From Solirubrobacter pauli (GTDB taxonomy: Bacteria; Actinomycetota; Thermoleophilia; Solirubrobacterales; Solirubrobacteraceae): a stretch of 64,000 bases of DNA. How positions within the stretch are numbered: the first letter of the stretch is position 1; the number at the start of each line of letters is the position of its first letter. The stretch covers positions 1,721,426 through 1,785,425 of the forward strand of contig NZ_RBIL01000001.1 of NCBI RefSeq assembly GCF_003633755.1, written 5' to 3'. Below are positions 32,853 to 44,618 of the stretch, in pieces. Both the position numbers and the translations under genes were made by a program. Under the pieces are notes generated by a model. It made no database searches. It had not been told where the DNA came from and saw only the letters and a program-made list of their open reading frames with translations.

Positions 32853-32853
<1 letters not shown>
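31510..32853 (+). CDS. Stand-alone RNB (RNase II-type) ribonuclease
   Basis: A 447-residue exoribonuclease domain from GTG 31510. The catalytic Asp cluster is in VTVDPPGARDLDQALHLARR and a substrate region in DVTYPEFVRRL, with RRLQDRYVSDCCLG near the end, as in RNase II/R. The cold-shock and most of the S1 domains of RNase R are missing; only a short C-terminal beta segment remains (GVVIDEGVVQLRDPAV). It should degrade RNA 3' to 5'. Its stop shares a base with the start of the HerA-like ATPase. Confidence 0.9.
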
Positions 32854-34906
<2,053 letters not shown>

Positions 34907-34910
<4 letters not shown>

Positions 34911-35956
34911 TCCATCCGCTCCAGCAGCTCCGCGAGGATGCGCTTCACGAGCGCCGGGCCGTGGTATACGAGCCCGGTGTACAGCTGCACGTTGGTCGCG
35001 CCCAGCTGCAGCTTCGTGTAGGCGGCCTCGCCGCTCATGACGCCGCCCGCCGCGATCAGCGTGTAGCGGTCCCCCGTGATCCCCTTCAGCGTGCCGAGGA
35101 TCGCGTTCACGTACGCCTCGACCGGCGGACCGCCGACCGCGCCCGGCATGCGGTCGAGCGAGTCGCGCGCGACCGTGAGGTCCAGGAAGTCCGGCTTGCC
35201 CGACGGCAGGTTGATCGCGAAGCCCGACACGAACGGGTGGCCGTCGGCGATCGCGACGATCTCCCGCAGGACGCCCGCATCCCGAGTCGGCTTGAGCTTG
35301 AGGATCAGCGGCACGCGCGGGTCGCACTCGGCGAGGCGGGCGAGCAGCGCGTCGATCCGCGTCAGGTCGTCGAAGAAGTCGCGGTCGGCCGCCGAGTTCG
35401 GGCAGCTGAGGTTGAGCGCGACGTAGTCGGCGCGGTCCTGCAGGACGCTGAAGGACGCCGCGTAGTCCTCGTAGACCTCGGGACCGGCCGCGGGCTTCGC
35501 GGGGTCGTTGGTCTTGACCAGGTTCACGCCGACGGGCACGGGCCGCGGCCCCGCCAGCCGCTCGCGGACGGCCTCGGCGCCCTCGTTGGGCACCCCGTAG
35601 GCGACGACGATCGCCTCGTCCTGCGGCACGCGGAACAGCCGCGGCTTCGGGTTCCCGTCGGAGGCGTCGGCGGACACCGACCCGATCTCCAGGTGCCCGA
35701 ACCCGAGCGCCCCGAGCATCCGCACCGCCCGCGCGTTCTTGTCGAACCCGGCGGCGAGCCCGAGCGGGTTGGCCACCGGGATGCCCGCCAGGGTCGTCTC
35801 CAGCCGCGGGTCCCGCAGCGTGAACGCCCGCTGCGCCACGCGTCGCACGACCGACGACCGCCCACCGAGCTCCGACGCCGCCAGCGTCAGGTTGTGCGCC
35901 CGCTCCGCGTCGAGCCGGAACAGCAGGGGCCTCACGGTCGACTCGTAGACGCTCAT
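34907..35956 (-). CDS. pyrD: Dihydroorotate dehydrogenase family protein
   Basis: A 349-residue TIM-barrel flavoenzyme from ATG 35956, with a class 2 N-terminal helix pair (YESTVRPLLFRLDAERAHNLTLAA) for membrane contact, FMN-binding AGFDKNARAVRMLGALGFGHLEIGSV and IAAGGVMSGEAAYTKLQLGA. The catalytic loop reads LNLSCPNS: class 2 enzymes have Ser (N-x-S-S-P-N), class 1 Cys. It should oxidise dihydroorotate, with quinone as the expected acceptor, but the mixed features leave doubt. It is the only pyrimidine gene seen here. Confidence 0.8.
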
Positions 35957-35974
35957 GCCAGGATCGTACGGACC

Positions 35975-36214
35975 ATGGACGTGCCCTTCACGCTTGACCC
36001 CGGCCCCGACGGGTCCGCGGTCCTCACCGTCGACGACGCCCAGCTCACCCTCGACCAGGCCGGGCTGCGCGAGTTGCGCGACGGCATCGACGCCGCCGTC
36101 GCCCGCGGCGCGGCCGGCGGCCAGGGCCTCGTGCACGAGTTCGAGGCCGGCAACGCCGTCGTGACCATCTCGGCCGTGCCGGGCGGGTCGGTCAAGCTGC
36201 GCATCGATCGCTGA
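35975..36214 (+). CDS. Hypothetical small protein
   Basis: A 79-residue acidic protein (MDVPFTLDPGPDGSAVLTVDDAQLT...), divergent from the pyrD-like gene with 18 bp between. Predicted beta-helix-beta, no signal peptide or membrane segment. Codon use is normal, which supports the reading. No family recognised. Confidence 0.55.
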   Translation: MDVPFTLDPGPDGSAVLTVDDAQLTLDQAGLRELRDGIDAAVARGAAGGQGLVHEFEAGNAVVTISAVPGGSVKLRIDR

Positions 36215-36225
36215 CGCAGCCGCTA

Positions 36226-36312
36226 CGGAGAGAGGGGGATTCGAACCCCCGGATGAGTTTCCCCATCACACGATTTCCAGTCGTGCCCGTTCAGCCGCTC
36301 CGGCACCTCTCC
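36226..36312 (-). tRNA. tRNA-Ser (GGA)
   Basis: An 87-nt class II tRNA. Acceptor stem GGAGAGG with TCTCTCC, anticodon loop CTGGAAA (GGA), long variable arm, T arm GGGGG-TTCGAAT-CCCCC. No terminator is evident downstream. Confidence 0.97.
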
Positions 36313-36337
36313 TGGATCAGCGCGACAGGATAGTGCG

Positions 36338-37540
36338 TCAGATTCGCCAGGCCCCTCCGAAGAGCACCGGGACGCGCTCACCGTCGGTGGTGATGCCGGT
36401 GATGTCGAGCTGGTCGGAGCCGATCATGAAGTCGATGTGGATGTCGGACTCGTTCATGCGGGCGGCGGTCTGCTCGTCGCCGGCGAGGAACGGGAAGGCG
36501 CGGCCCAGCGCGATGTGCGAGGCGGCGTTCTCGTCCAGGAGCGTGTCGTAGAAGACGGTGTCGAGCGCGCCGATCCGGCCCTCGTTGTCGACGAGCGCGA
36601 CCTCGCCCAGGCGGGCGGCGCCCTCGTCGCGGGTGATGATCGTGCGCATCGTCTCCTGCGCGGTGCTCGAGTTCAGCTCGACCGCGCGGCCGTTCTCGAA
36701 GCGCACGTAGAGGTCGCGGACGACCGTGCCGTCGATCAGGACGAGCGGCTTGGAGGACGTCACGTGGCCGTCCACGCGGGACGGGTCCGGGCTCGTGAAC
36801 ACCTCCTCGGTCGGGAGGTTCGGCATGTGCGGGATGCCGTCGGCGGTCTGGAAGCGGGCGGCCTGCCACGAGGCGCCCGGGAGCAGGCCGACCGTCATGT
36901 CGGTGCCTGGGCCCTCGTAGTGGAGGGCGTCGAACTGGCGGTCGGTGAGCACCTGCGCGACGGACACCAGCCGGTCGGCGCGGGTGCGCCAGGCCGCGAC
37001 CGGGTCCTCCTCGTCCAGCCGCAGCACGTGCAGGAGCTGCTGCTCGAGCTTGGCGAGCGCCTCGGCCGGCTCCAGGCCGGGGTGGACGAGCTCGGCCCAG
37101 GCGGGCGTCGGCCCGGGCAGGATCGTCCAGTTGAGCTCGCGGCGGCCGACGACCTCGCCGGTCTCGCGGATCGCGGGCAGGCGGTCACGGCCTGAGCGCA
37201 CCGGGTCCAGGTCGTCGAGCAGGCCGGGCGCGACCGGACCGCTCAGCGTGATCGCGGCGCCGCGTTCCTTGCCGAGCTGCAGGATCCGCTCGCCGTACCA
37301 GGGCGGGACGAACTCGAGTGTCTCGTCGGCCGCGTGCTCGATCCGCGCTCGCTTGATCCAGGGGTCGAACCACGCGAGGTCGACGAACTTGGCGCCCTTC
37401 TCGTAGGCGCGGTTCGCGATCGCGCGAACGAGCGCTTCCTTGCCTGGAGCCCCGCTCAAGGAGACCACCTGGCCGGGCTGGAGGTTGGCGCCGAAATCGA
37501 CAGCGAGCTCGGCGAAGCGCGCAAGCGTTACATCGTCCAT
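36338..37540 (-). CDS. M29-family aminopeptidase
   Basis: A 400-residue metallopeptidase of the thermophilic aminopeptidase family (PepS/AmpS/AmpT). The metal ligand regions are LPTEEVFTSPDPSRVDGHV, LGEVALVDNEGRI, SHIALGRAFPF and the final NESDIHIDFMIGS. It releases N-terminal residues from peptides, with Co, Zn or Mn. Start ATG 37540 gives MDDVTLARFAELAVDFG as in the family; the frame upstream of it is antisense to the stress-protein gene. Confidence 0.9.
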   Translation of the reverse strand: MDDVTLARFAELAVDFGANLQPGQVVSLSGAPGKEALVRAIANRAYEKGAKFVDLAWFDPWIKRARIEHAADETLEFVPPWYGERILQLGKERGAAITLSGPVAPGLLDDLDPVRSGRDRLPAIRETGEVVGRRELNWTILPGPTPAWAELVHPGLEPAEALAKLEQQLLHVLRLDEEDPVAAWRTRADRLVSVAQVLTDRQFDALHYEGPGTDMTVGLLPGASWQAARFQTADGIPHMPNLPTEEVFTSPDPSRVDGHVTSSKPLVLIDGTVVRDLYVRFENGRAVELNSSTAQETMRTIITRDEGAARLGEVALVDNEGRIGALDTVFYDTLLDENAASHIALGRAFPFLAGDEQTAARMNESDIHIDFMIGSDQLDITGITTDGERVPVLFGGAWRI

Positions 37541-37576
37541 AGGCACGGCGAGCGTACCGGGTGCCACTATTGCGCC

Positions 37577-37960
37577 GTGCTGCGCTACCGCCATGTCCTG
37601 ATCGCGTTCGACGGCTCGCCCGAATCCGCGCTCGTGCTCGAGCACGCGGTGGCCCTGGCGCACGTGACCCGCGCACGGCTGGCGATCGTGGCCCTCGCGC
37701 CGCGCCCGGCCTGGTCGGTGCGGGACGCGCTCGAGGCGCAGCTCCGCGCGGCCGCCGACGGTGTGCCCGATGACCTCGAGGTGACGACGCGCCTGCTCGA
37801 AGGCGACCCGGCGCACGAGCTCCTGCGCGCGGCGCGGGAGGGCGACCACGACGCGATCATCCTCGGCGCGAACGGGTTCGCGGACCGGGTGGTCCATGAT
37901 GCGGCTGTGCCAGTGATCCTCATCCACTCCCCCGGCGAAGGGCCCGACCTTGCCGCATAG
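37577..37960 (+). CDS. Short universal stress protein
   Basis: A 127-residue USP from GTG 37577. RHVLIAFDGSPESALVLEHAVALAHVTRARLAIVAL opens the fold, then GDPAHELLRAAREGDHDAIILGANG. The ATP loop stops early: after GANG comes FADRVVHDAAVPVILIHS, with no G-x9-G-S/T, so nucleotide binding is doubtful. It overlaps the next gene by 11 bp. Confidence 0.8.
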   Translation: MLRYRHVLIAFDGSPESALVLEHAVALAHVTRARLAIVALAPRPAWSVRDALEAQLRAAADGVPDDLEVTTRLLEGDPAHELLRAAREGDHDAIILGANGFADRVVHDAAVPVILIHSPGEGPDLAA

Positions 37961-38759
37961 GCCCTGGACCGTGCTCGATGCGCCGTCCAACCTCGGGCTG
38001 CGTCAGCTGCGCCCGGGGGTCGAGCCCGGCGCGCGGCGGCTGGCCGACGCGCTGCGGGCCCGCGGGCTCGTGGAGCGCCTCGGCGCGGTCGACGCGGGGC
38101 GCGTCGAGGCCCCGCCGTGGACGGAGCTGCTCGAGAACCGCGCGAAGGTGCCGGGCTACACGGTCGAGCTGGCGGCGCGGCTCGGCGAGCTGCTGCGGGA
38201 GGGCGCGAAACCGCTCGTGCTCGGCGGCGACTGCTCGATCCTGCTCGGCGCGATGCTGGCGTTGAAGCGCCGTGGGCACTACGGGCTGGCGTTCGTCGAC
38301 GGGCACCTGGACTTCCGGACCGAGGACGTGGACGCGGTCGCCGGCGAGGACCTCGCGGTCGTGACCGGGCGCGCCGAGGACACGCTGGCGGACATCGACG
38401 GGCTGCGGCCGTACGTGCTCGACGAGGACGTCGTGGCCTACGGCACGCGCGACGGCAGCACCGCTCCCGTCCGCGTGATCGACCTCGACGCGCTGCGCGC
38501 AGGCGAGTGGGCGGTCCCGCCGTTCCCGTACTGGGTGCACGTCGACGCCGACGTCCTGCGCCTGGACGCCGTCGACTCGCCGCAGCCGGACGGGCTGTCG
38601 TTCGACGAGCTGTCGGCGCTGCTCGCGCGGCTCCTGGGCGGCCCGGTCGTCGGGATGCAGGTGACGGTCTTCGATCCCGACCTGGACCCCGACGGGAGCG
38701 TCGCGGAGGCGCTCACGGCGTGCCTCGTGGGCGCCGCCGAGGCGGCGCGCCCCCGCTAG
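37950..38759 (+). CDS. Arginase/agmatinase/formimidoylglutamase-family hydrolase
   Basis: A 269-residue ureohydrolase (TTG 37950; a GTG at 37971 that starts MLDAPSNLGL is as likely). Metal-site motifs: LVLGGDCSILLGAML (Cys instead of the common His), AFVDGHLDFR and WVHVDADVLRLDA. Members cleave guanidino compounds with Mn. The changed first motif and the shortened final segment mean its substrate cannot be told. It overlaps the convergent cydDC end by 4 bp. Confidence 0.75.
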   Translation: MPHRPWTVLDAPSNLGLRQLRPGVEPGARRLADALRARGLVERLGAVDAGRVEAPPWTELLENRAKVPGYTVELAARLGELLREGAKPLVLGGDCSILLGAMLALKRRGHYGLAFVDGHLDFRTEDVDAVAGEDLAVVTGRAEDTLADIDGLRPYVLDEDVVAYGTRDGSTAPVRVIDLDALRAGEWAVPPFPYWVHVDADVLRLDAVDSPQPDGLSFDELSALLARLLGGPVVGMQVTVFDPDLDPDGSVAEALTACLVGAAEAARPR

Positions 38760-41700
38760 CGCAACGCGAACCCGCCGACGGCGTCGAGCGCGCCGTCGCG
38801 GAGCTCCAGCACCGCGTCGAACGCCTCCAGGCCGGTCGGGTCGTGCGTGATGACGATCAGCGTCCGGTCGGTGGCGAGGATGTCCTCGCGCACGGCCCGG
38901 GCGGTCTCCGGGTCCAGCATGGCCGTCGGCTCGTCGAGCACGATGATCTCCGCGAGGCTGATCAGGGCACGCGCGAGCCCGATCCGCTGGCGCTGACCAC
39001 CCGAGACCGCGACGCCGTCCTCGCCGACGCGCGTGTCGATGCCGTCCGGGAGCGCGGCGAGCCACTCGGCCAGACCCGCTTCGCGCAGCGCCCGGATGAT
39101 GTCGGCGTCGCCGGCCTCGGGGCGGCCGATCCGCACGTTGGCGGCGACCGTCCCCGCGAGCAGGTGCGCGTCCTGGCCGGCCAGGCGGATGCGCTCGCGC
39201 GTCTGCTCCGCAGGCACGGCCTTGAGGTCCACCCCGCCGAGCGCGACCGTGCCCGCGTCGGGATCGGCGAGCCGGGTCAGCAGGTCGGCCAGCGTCGACT
39301 TGCCGGCCCCGGACGGCCCGACGATCGCGACGTGCTGCCCGGGCTCGACCGCGAGGTCGACGCCGTCGAGCACGACGGGCGCGCCCGGCCCGCCGGGACG
39401 ATGGACGATCCCGGTCGCGGTGAGCGCCGCCACGCGCGGCAGCTCCCCGGTCTGCTGGCCGCGGGCGAGCCGCTCCGGGCCTGACGTCGCCGCGGCGAGG
39501 CGGTCCTTCGCGGCCCGGACGCCGATCAGCCGCAGCGCCGCCTCGGGGAGCGCCGCGGGCGCCTCGAACGCGCCCAGCGTGAGCAGCACGAGCGCGCCGA
39601 GCCAAACCGTGGCGAGGTCGCTCGCCGTGCCGACCGCGATCACGCCCGCGAGCGTCGCGCCGGCGGCGAGCTGGGTCGTGACGGCGCCGAACGCGGCCGC
39701 GCGGGCCTGGCCGCGGTCGATCCGGGCGAGGCGGCGGCTGGCGTCCGTGAGCGCGAGGAGCCGCGCCGCGCCCTGCCCCGCGACCGCGAGCTGCGGGCCG
39801 AACGTGAGCGCCTCGACGAGCTGCGCGCCGAACGCCGCGCGGGCCTTCCCGGGCGCGGTGTGGCGGGCGAGCGCGTGCGTCGCGGCGGGGACGAGGAGCG
39901 TCGCGACCGCGAGCCCCGCGGCGAGGATCAGCGCCGACACCGGCAGGATGAGCCCCGCCGCGAGCACGACGCCCAGCGACGCCACGACCGCGACCGCCGC
40001 CGGCAGCACGACCCGTGGGTGCAGGTGCTGCAGCTCGTCCACGTCGCTCGTGAAGCGCGCGAGCAGGTCCGCGGCGCCAGGCACGCCCGGCCCGCCGATT
40101 CGCGCGGCGAGCCGCTCGAAGAACCGCACCCGCACGTCCGCGAGCTGCCGCAGCGCGACGTCGTGCGAGGCGAGCCGCTCGCCGTACCGCGCCAGCGCCC
40201 GCACGAGCCCGAGCGCGCGCACCGTGACGATCCCGACCAGCAGCGCCAGCACGGGCGGCTGCTCGGCCGCCCGCGTCACGAGCCAGCCGCTCGTGGCGAG
40301 CACGGCCAGCGCGGACAACGTCCCCGCCACGCCGAGCGCGACGCCCGCCCACTTCGGCCACTGCCGCGCGGGCCGAGCCGCGACGGGCGCGCCGCGGAGC
40401 GAGAGCCCGGAGCCGCCCGAGCTTGAAGCGGGACTGTCCCTCTTCAGCAACACCTGTCGCGTGCGCAGCGAGCCGTCGCCGGTCGCGTCGACGCGCGTCG
40501 CCCGCAGCGAGCCGCTCGTCCACACCCAGTCGGGCCGGGGCGGGTCGAGCGCGGCGAGGTCGACGATGACGTCGCACAGGGAGGCCAGGCGCGCGTCGTG
40601 CGTGGCGACGACGAGCGTGCGGCCACGCGCGGCCGCCAGGATGCCCTCGGCCACGCGGCGGGTGGAGTCCTGGTCGAGGTGGGCGGTCGGCTCGTCGAGG
40701 AGCAGCAGCGGCGCGTCGGAGCCGAGCGCCGCGGCGAGGCCGAGCCGCTGCTCCTGGCCGCGCGAGAACGGGCGGCCGCCGGCGCCGACGCGGGTCGTCT
40801 CCGGCACCGCGGCGACGATCTCCTCGGCGTCCGCGGCGCGCAGGGCGGGCTCGCCTCCGTGCAGGCGGAGCGCTTCGCCGAGCGTGCCGGTGGGCAGCGG
40901 TGGGCGCTGGTCGAGCCAGGTGACGTCGTGCCACCAGGCGTTGCGGTCGATGTTGCGGACGTCGACGCCGCCGACGGTGATCCGGCCGCTGTCGGGGTCC
41001 TGGACGCGGGCGAGCAGGCGCAGCAGCGTCGACTTGCCGGCGCCCGACGGCCCGACGAGCGCGACCGACGTCCCCGGCTCGATCGTCAGGTCCAGCCCGT
41101 GCAGGGGGTCGGGGCGGCCGTGGCCGTCCACGCCGACGCCCCGCAGCACGATCGCGCCGCCCGCGGGCAGGCGGTTCCCGCTGTCGGTGAAGGGCGCGGG
41201 CTCGTCGAGCAGGTCGAACAGCCGCTGGACCGCGACGGCGCCGTCCTCGGCCGCGTGGAAGCGCGCGCCCGCGGCGCGCAGCGGCGCATAGACCTCCGGC
41301 GCGAGGATCAGCACGAACAGCCCGACCGCCAGGTCGAGGTGCCCTTCCGCGAGCTGGACGCCGACGACCGCGGCCGCGATCGCCGTGCCGAGCATCGCCA
41401 GGAACTCGAGCACGAGCGCGCTCAGGAACGCGACCCGCAGCGCGCCGAGCGACTCGTCGCGGTAGCGCTCGCCGACCGCCTGCAGCGACGCCGCCTGCGC
41501 CTGCTCCCGCCCGTGCGCACGGAGCGTCGGCAGCCCGCGCACCACCTCGAGGAAGTGCGCGCCGAGCACGGCCAGCGCGTGCTGGCGCTCGCGCGCGTGC
41601 TCGGCCGACTTGCGGCCGACGAGCACCATGAACACGACCACGATCGGCAGCGTGATCCCGAGCAGGACGCCGACCACCAGGTCGCGCGTGGCGATCACGG

Positions 41701-42244
41701 CCACGACGCCGATCGGCACCGCCGCGCCCAGCGCCAGCTGCGGCACGGCGCGCGCGTAGTACTCGGCGAGCGCATCCAGGCCCTGGGTGGCGGCCGTGGC
41801 GATGTCCCCGCGCCGTGCGTCCCGCGCGCGCCCGGCCAGCGCCCGCGCGGCCACGCGCTCACGCAGCCGCGAGAGCGCGACCTCGGCGGCGCGGCGCCCG
41901 GCCAGCTCGGTCACGCCGGCCAGCAGCGCACGCGCCGCCACGACCAGGAGCAACCCCCAGGCGAGCTCGCGCGTGGCGACGGCGTCGGCCACGAGCCACG
42001 CCTGCACGACGAGCAGCGCCGCGGCGAGCAGCCCGGCGCCCGCGGCGATCGCCAGTGCCGCGCGAGCGCGCGGCGCCACCGAGAGCAGCCGCAGGTGCAC
42101 GGGAGGGAGCGGCCCACGGCCGCGCCCGCCACCCCGGCGCGCCGCCCGGCCGCCGCGTCCAGCGCCGCCGTCACGCCCTGCGCCATCGCCGCGCGCGGCC
42201 GCCCGCCGGCGCCGCTCGTCGTCGTCCCGCCGCAGCGCGCTCAT
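38756..42244 (-). CDS. cydDC: CydDC fused heterodimeric-type ABC exporter
   Basis: A 1162-residue fusion of CydD (about 1-560) and CydC (about 590-1162). Each half has six predicted helices and an ATPase: Walker A GPSGAGKST twice; signature FSRGQEQRLGL (degenerate) in the first half, VSGGQRQRIGL in the second; Walker B LLLLDEPTAHLD and IIVLDEPTAMLD. It exports glutathione/cysteine-type thiols or haem-related compounds and is needed for cytochrome bd assembly. ATG 42244 overlaps cydB (ATGA). The first 45 residues are Arg/Gly-rich, so an inner start is possible. Confidence 0.92.
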   Translation of the reverse strand: MSALRRDDDERRRRAAARGDGAGRDGGAGRGGRAARRGGGRGRGPLPPVHLRLLSVAPRARAALAIAAGAGLLAAALLVVQAWLVADAVATRELAWGLLLVVAARALLAGVTELAGRRAAEVALSRLRERVAARALAGRARDARRGDIATAATQGLDALAEYYARAVPQLALGAAVPIGVVAVIATRDLVVGVLLGITLPIVVVFMVLVGRKSAEHARERQHALAVLGAHFLEVVRGLPTLRAHGREQAQAASLQAVGERYRDESLGALRVAFLSALVLEFLAMLGTAIAAAVVGVQLAEGHLDLAVGLFVLILAPEVYAPLRAAGARFHAAEDGAVAVQRLFDLLDEPAPFTDSGNRLPAGGAIVLRGVGVDGHGRPDPLHGLDLTIEPGTSVALVGPSGAGKSTLLRLLARVQDPDSGRITVGGVDVRNIDRNAWWHDVTWLDQRPPLPTGTLGEALRLHGGEPALRAADAEEIVAAVPETTRVGAGGRPFSRGQEQRLGLAAALGSDAPLLLLDEPTAHLDQDSTRRVAEGILAAARGRTLVVATHDARLASLCDVIVDLAALDPPRPDWVWTSGSLRATRVDATGDGSLRTRQVLLKRDSPASSSGGSGLSLRGAPVAARPARQWPKWAGVALGVAGTLSALAVLATSGWLVTRAAEQPPVLALLVGIVTVRALGLVRALARYGERLASHDVALRQLADVRVRFFERLAARIGGPGVPGAADLLARFTSDVDELQHLHPRVVLPAAVAVVASLGVVLAAGLILPVSALILAAGLAVATLLVPAATHALARHTAPGKARAAFGAQLVEALTFGPQLAVAGQGAARLLALTDASRRLARIDRGQARAAAFGAVTTQLAAGATLAGVIAVGTASDLATVWLGALVLLTLGAFEAPAALPEAALRLIGVRAAKDRLAAATSGPERLARGQQTGELPRVAALTATGIVHRPGGPGAPVVLDGVDLAVEPGQHVAIVGPSGAGKSTLADLLTRLADPDAGTVALGGVDLKAVPAEQTRERIRLAGQDAHLLAGTVAANVRIGRPEAGDADIIRALREAGLAEWLAALPDGIDTRVGEDGVAVSGGQRQRIGLARALISLAEIIVLDEPTAMLDPETARAVREDILATDRTLIVITHDPTGLEAFDAVLELRDGALDAVGGFALR

Positions 42245-43134
42245 CGCAGCTGCTCCATGGCCCGGCGCGTCAGCTGCACCAGCCCGCCCGGTTCGCGCTT
42301 GAACCGCGAGTAGGCGAGCAGGTGCGCGAGCAGGACCAGCGGCAGCACGATGCCCGCGATCACGGTCATCAGCGTGAGCGTGTAGTCGCCGGCGGCTTCG
42401 ACGCGCAGGTCGACGCCCGCCACGTTGGGCGACACCGTCGCGAGCACGATCAGCGGGACGACCGCGGCCGCCAGCCCCGCACCCCAGAGCGCGAAGCGCG
42501 GCACGAGCGCGAGCACGACGAGCCCGGTCCAGGGGGAGCCGAGCGCGACCCCCGCGACGACCGCGAGCGCGACCGCGAGCGGCGCCGTCCGCCGGCGCAC
42601 GTCCGCCGCCGCCGAGCCGTCCTCCAGGCGCCGTTCGAGGTAGGCCGCGCCGGCCACGCGGAACACGAGCGCGACGGCCACGCCGCCGAGCACGTTCGCC
42701 ACCGACAGCACGTCGCCGCCCTGCAATAGCCAGGCCCACACGATCCCCCAGCCGACCGCGTTCACCCACGCGGCGCCGACGATCGCCCGGCTCCAGAGCG
42801 CAGCCGCGCGCGCCTCCAGGTGGCCGATCAGCTCGACGCCCGCGTGGCGCACGATCAGCGCCAGGATGATCACGACGAGCACGCCGTAGAGGCCGCTCAT
42901 CCAGGCCGCGTACCAGCCGGGGAAGGCGCCGAACGTCGCGGCGATCGCGATCACGAGCCAGACGTCGTTGGTCGCCCACGTCGCGCCGTTCGAGCGCAGC
43001 ACCGCCGCGCGGTCGGGCATCCGCCGCAGCAGCATCGAGACGCCCAGGTCGGCGCCGCCGAGGCCGAAGTACAGCGCCCAGACGACGCCGAGCAGCGCCA
43101 ACCACAGCGCGGGGAGTCCTTCGAGGCCGAGCAT
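42241..43134 (-). CDS. cydB: Cytochrome bd ubiquinol oxidase subunit II
   Basis: A 297-residue membrane protein, shorter than the usual 330-380. It begins in a helix (LPALWLALLGVVWALYFGLGGADLGVSMLL), the family signature, and has about eight helices. It is the partner of CydA and starts 1 bp after the cydA stop. Confidence 0.9.
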   Translation of the reverse strand: MLGLEGLPALWLALLGVVWALYFGLGGADLGVSMLLRRMPDRAAVLRSNGATWATNDVWLVIAIAATFGAFPGWYAAWMSGLYGVLVVIILALIVRHAGVELIGHLEARAAALWSRAIVGAAWVNAVGWGIVWAWLLQGGDVLSVANVLGGVAVALVFRVAGAAYLERRLEDGSAAADVRRRTAPLAVALAVVAGVALGSPWTGLVVLALVPRFALWGAGLAAAVVPLIVLATVSPNVAGVDLRVEAAGDYTLTLMTVIAGIVLPLVLLAHLLAYSRFKREPGGLVQLTRRAMEQLR

Positions 43135-43135
43135 C

Positions 43136-44518
43136 TCAGTACCCCAGGGCCAGCTCGGGAGCGCGGCGCGGCGCTCGTTCCACCGCCGGCAGCCCGTGCG
43201 ACAGCTCGCGCCGCAGCACGCGTCCGGCCGTCCAGAAGATCACCGCGTACACGGCCAGGAACGCGCCCAGCGACGACGCCACGGCCAACGCGGTCACGTC
43301 CGAGGACGCGGCGTCCGTCCGCAGCAGCCCTTCGACGATCCACGGCTGGCGTCCGCCCTCGCGCAGGATCCAGCCACCGGCCTGCGCGGCGAACGGCACC
43401 GCCACGGCCAAGGGCGCTGCGCGCAGGAACCACTTCGAGCGCTCCAGCCGCCCCGTCGCGGCGAGCCGGCAGCCCCACGCCATCAGCGCGATCAGCAGCA
43501 CGCCGCTGCCGACCATCAGCCGGAAGCTCCAGTACATGAGCGCCACGACCGGCGTGTAGTCGCCGGGCCCGTAGCGCGCGACCGACTCGGCCTGCAACTG
43601 CTCGATCCCGCGCACCTCGCTCGTGAGCGAGAACGAGTTGAGGAAGCTGAGCGCCACCGGCAGCTTCAGGTTCAGGAACGGCGGCCCGGGGTCGGTGGAG
43701 AGCCCGCCGAGCGCGAACAGCGACAACCCGGCCGGCGCCTCGGTCTCGTAATGCGCCTCCGCCGCGGCCATCTTCATCGGCTGCTGCTCGAGCGCGAGCA
43801 CGCCCTGGAAGTGGCCGGCGCCCGCCGCGCCCAACGCGCCGGCGAGGCCGATCACGACCGCCATCCGGGCGACCGCGCCGAACACGTCGACCTCGCGTCC
43901 GCGGGCGATCTGCCAGCAGGCGATCGCGAGCACGACGACCGCGCCGGTCGTCAGCGAGGCGAGCAGCACGTGCGCGGCGGTGAGGCCGACGGTCAGGTTG
44001 AACAGGACCGCGGAGACGTCGGTGAGCTGGGCGCGCCCGTCGACGATCTCGTAGCCGACGGGGTGCTGCATCCACGAGTTCGCGACGAGGATGCTGTAGG
44101 CGGACAGCATCGTGGCGACGCTCACGATCCACAGGCACGCGAGATGCACGCGCGGCCGCAGCTTGTCCCAGCCGAAGATCCACAGGCCGAGGAACACCGA
44201 CTCGACGAAGAACGCCGCGAGGCCTTCGAGCGCGAGCGGCGCGCCGAACACGTCGCCGACGTAGCGCGAGAAGCCCGCCCAGTTCATCCCGAACTGGAAC
44301 GTCTGCATGAGCCCGGTGACCACGCCTACCGCGAACACGACGACCAGCGCCCGTCCGTAGTACTTGGTCAGCCGGAGCCACCGTTCATCACCGCTGCGCA
44401 GGTAGCGCGTCTGCATCACGGCGACGAAGAACGTCAGCCCGATCGACACTCCGACGATCGCGAAGTGCAGCAGCGTCGTCAGGCCGAACTGCCAACGTGC
44501 GAGGTCGAGCGAGGTCAT
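43136..44518 (-). CDS. cydA: Cytochrome bd ubiquinol oxidase subunit I
   Basis: A 460-residue subunit. H18 (TTLLHFAIVG) is the haem b595 ligand, other haem contacts fall in VANSWMQHPVGYE and QPMKMAAAEAHYET, and GRQPWIVEGLLRT holds the conserved Glu/Trp region. The quinol loop is short, of the CydA S subfamily. It reduces O2 with quinol, useful at low oxygen. ATG 44518 is preceded by AAGGGA. First gene of cydA-cydB-cydDC. Confidence 0.95.
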   Translation of the reverse strand: MTSLDLARWQFGLTTLLHFAIVGVSIGLTFFVAVMQTRYLRSGDERWLRLTKYYGRALVVVFAVGVVTGLMQTFQFGMNWAGFSRYVGDVFGAPLALEGLAAFFVESVFLGLWIFGWDKLRPRVHLACLWIVSVATMLSAYSILVANSWMQHPVGYEIVDGRAQLTDVSAVLFNLTVGLTAAHVLLASLTTGAVVVLAIACWQIARGREVDVFGAVARMAVVIGLAGALGAAGAGHFQGVLALEQQPMKMAAAEAHYETEAPAGLSLFALGGLSTDPGPPFLNLKLPVALSFLNSFSLTSEVRGIEQLQAESVARYGPGDYTPVVALMYWSFRLMVGSGVLLIALMAWGCRLAATGRLERSKWFLRAAPLAVAVPFAAQAGGWILREGGRQPWIVEGLLRTDAASSDVTALAVASSLGAFLAVYAVIFWTAGRVLRRELSHGLPAVERAPRRAPELALGY

Positions 44519-44618
44519 GCGGTGGGTCCCTTCCGTTCGTGCCCAGGGGCAATCTCGTGAACGGGCTGTCAGGACCCTTGGCCACCGATCGTGAGCGGCC
44601 GCGACGTACTGTAGAGCC

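Noticed and set aside
42245-43105. Extension of cydDC upstream of ATG 42244
   Set aside because: The frame is open but antisense-like (Arg/Ala-rich) and lies over cydB in another frame; the ATGA overlap gives the natural start.
44519-44618. Rex-type redox operator before cydA
   Set aside because: Only one half-site like CGTGAAC is seen; no second half at the right distance.
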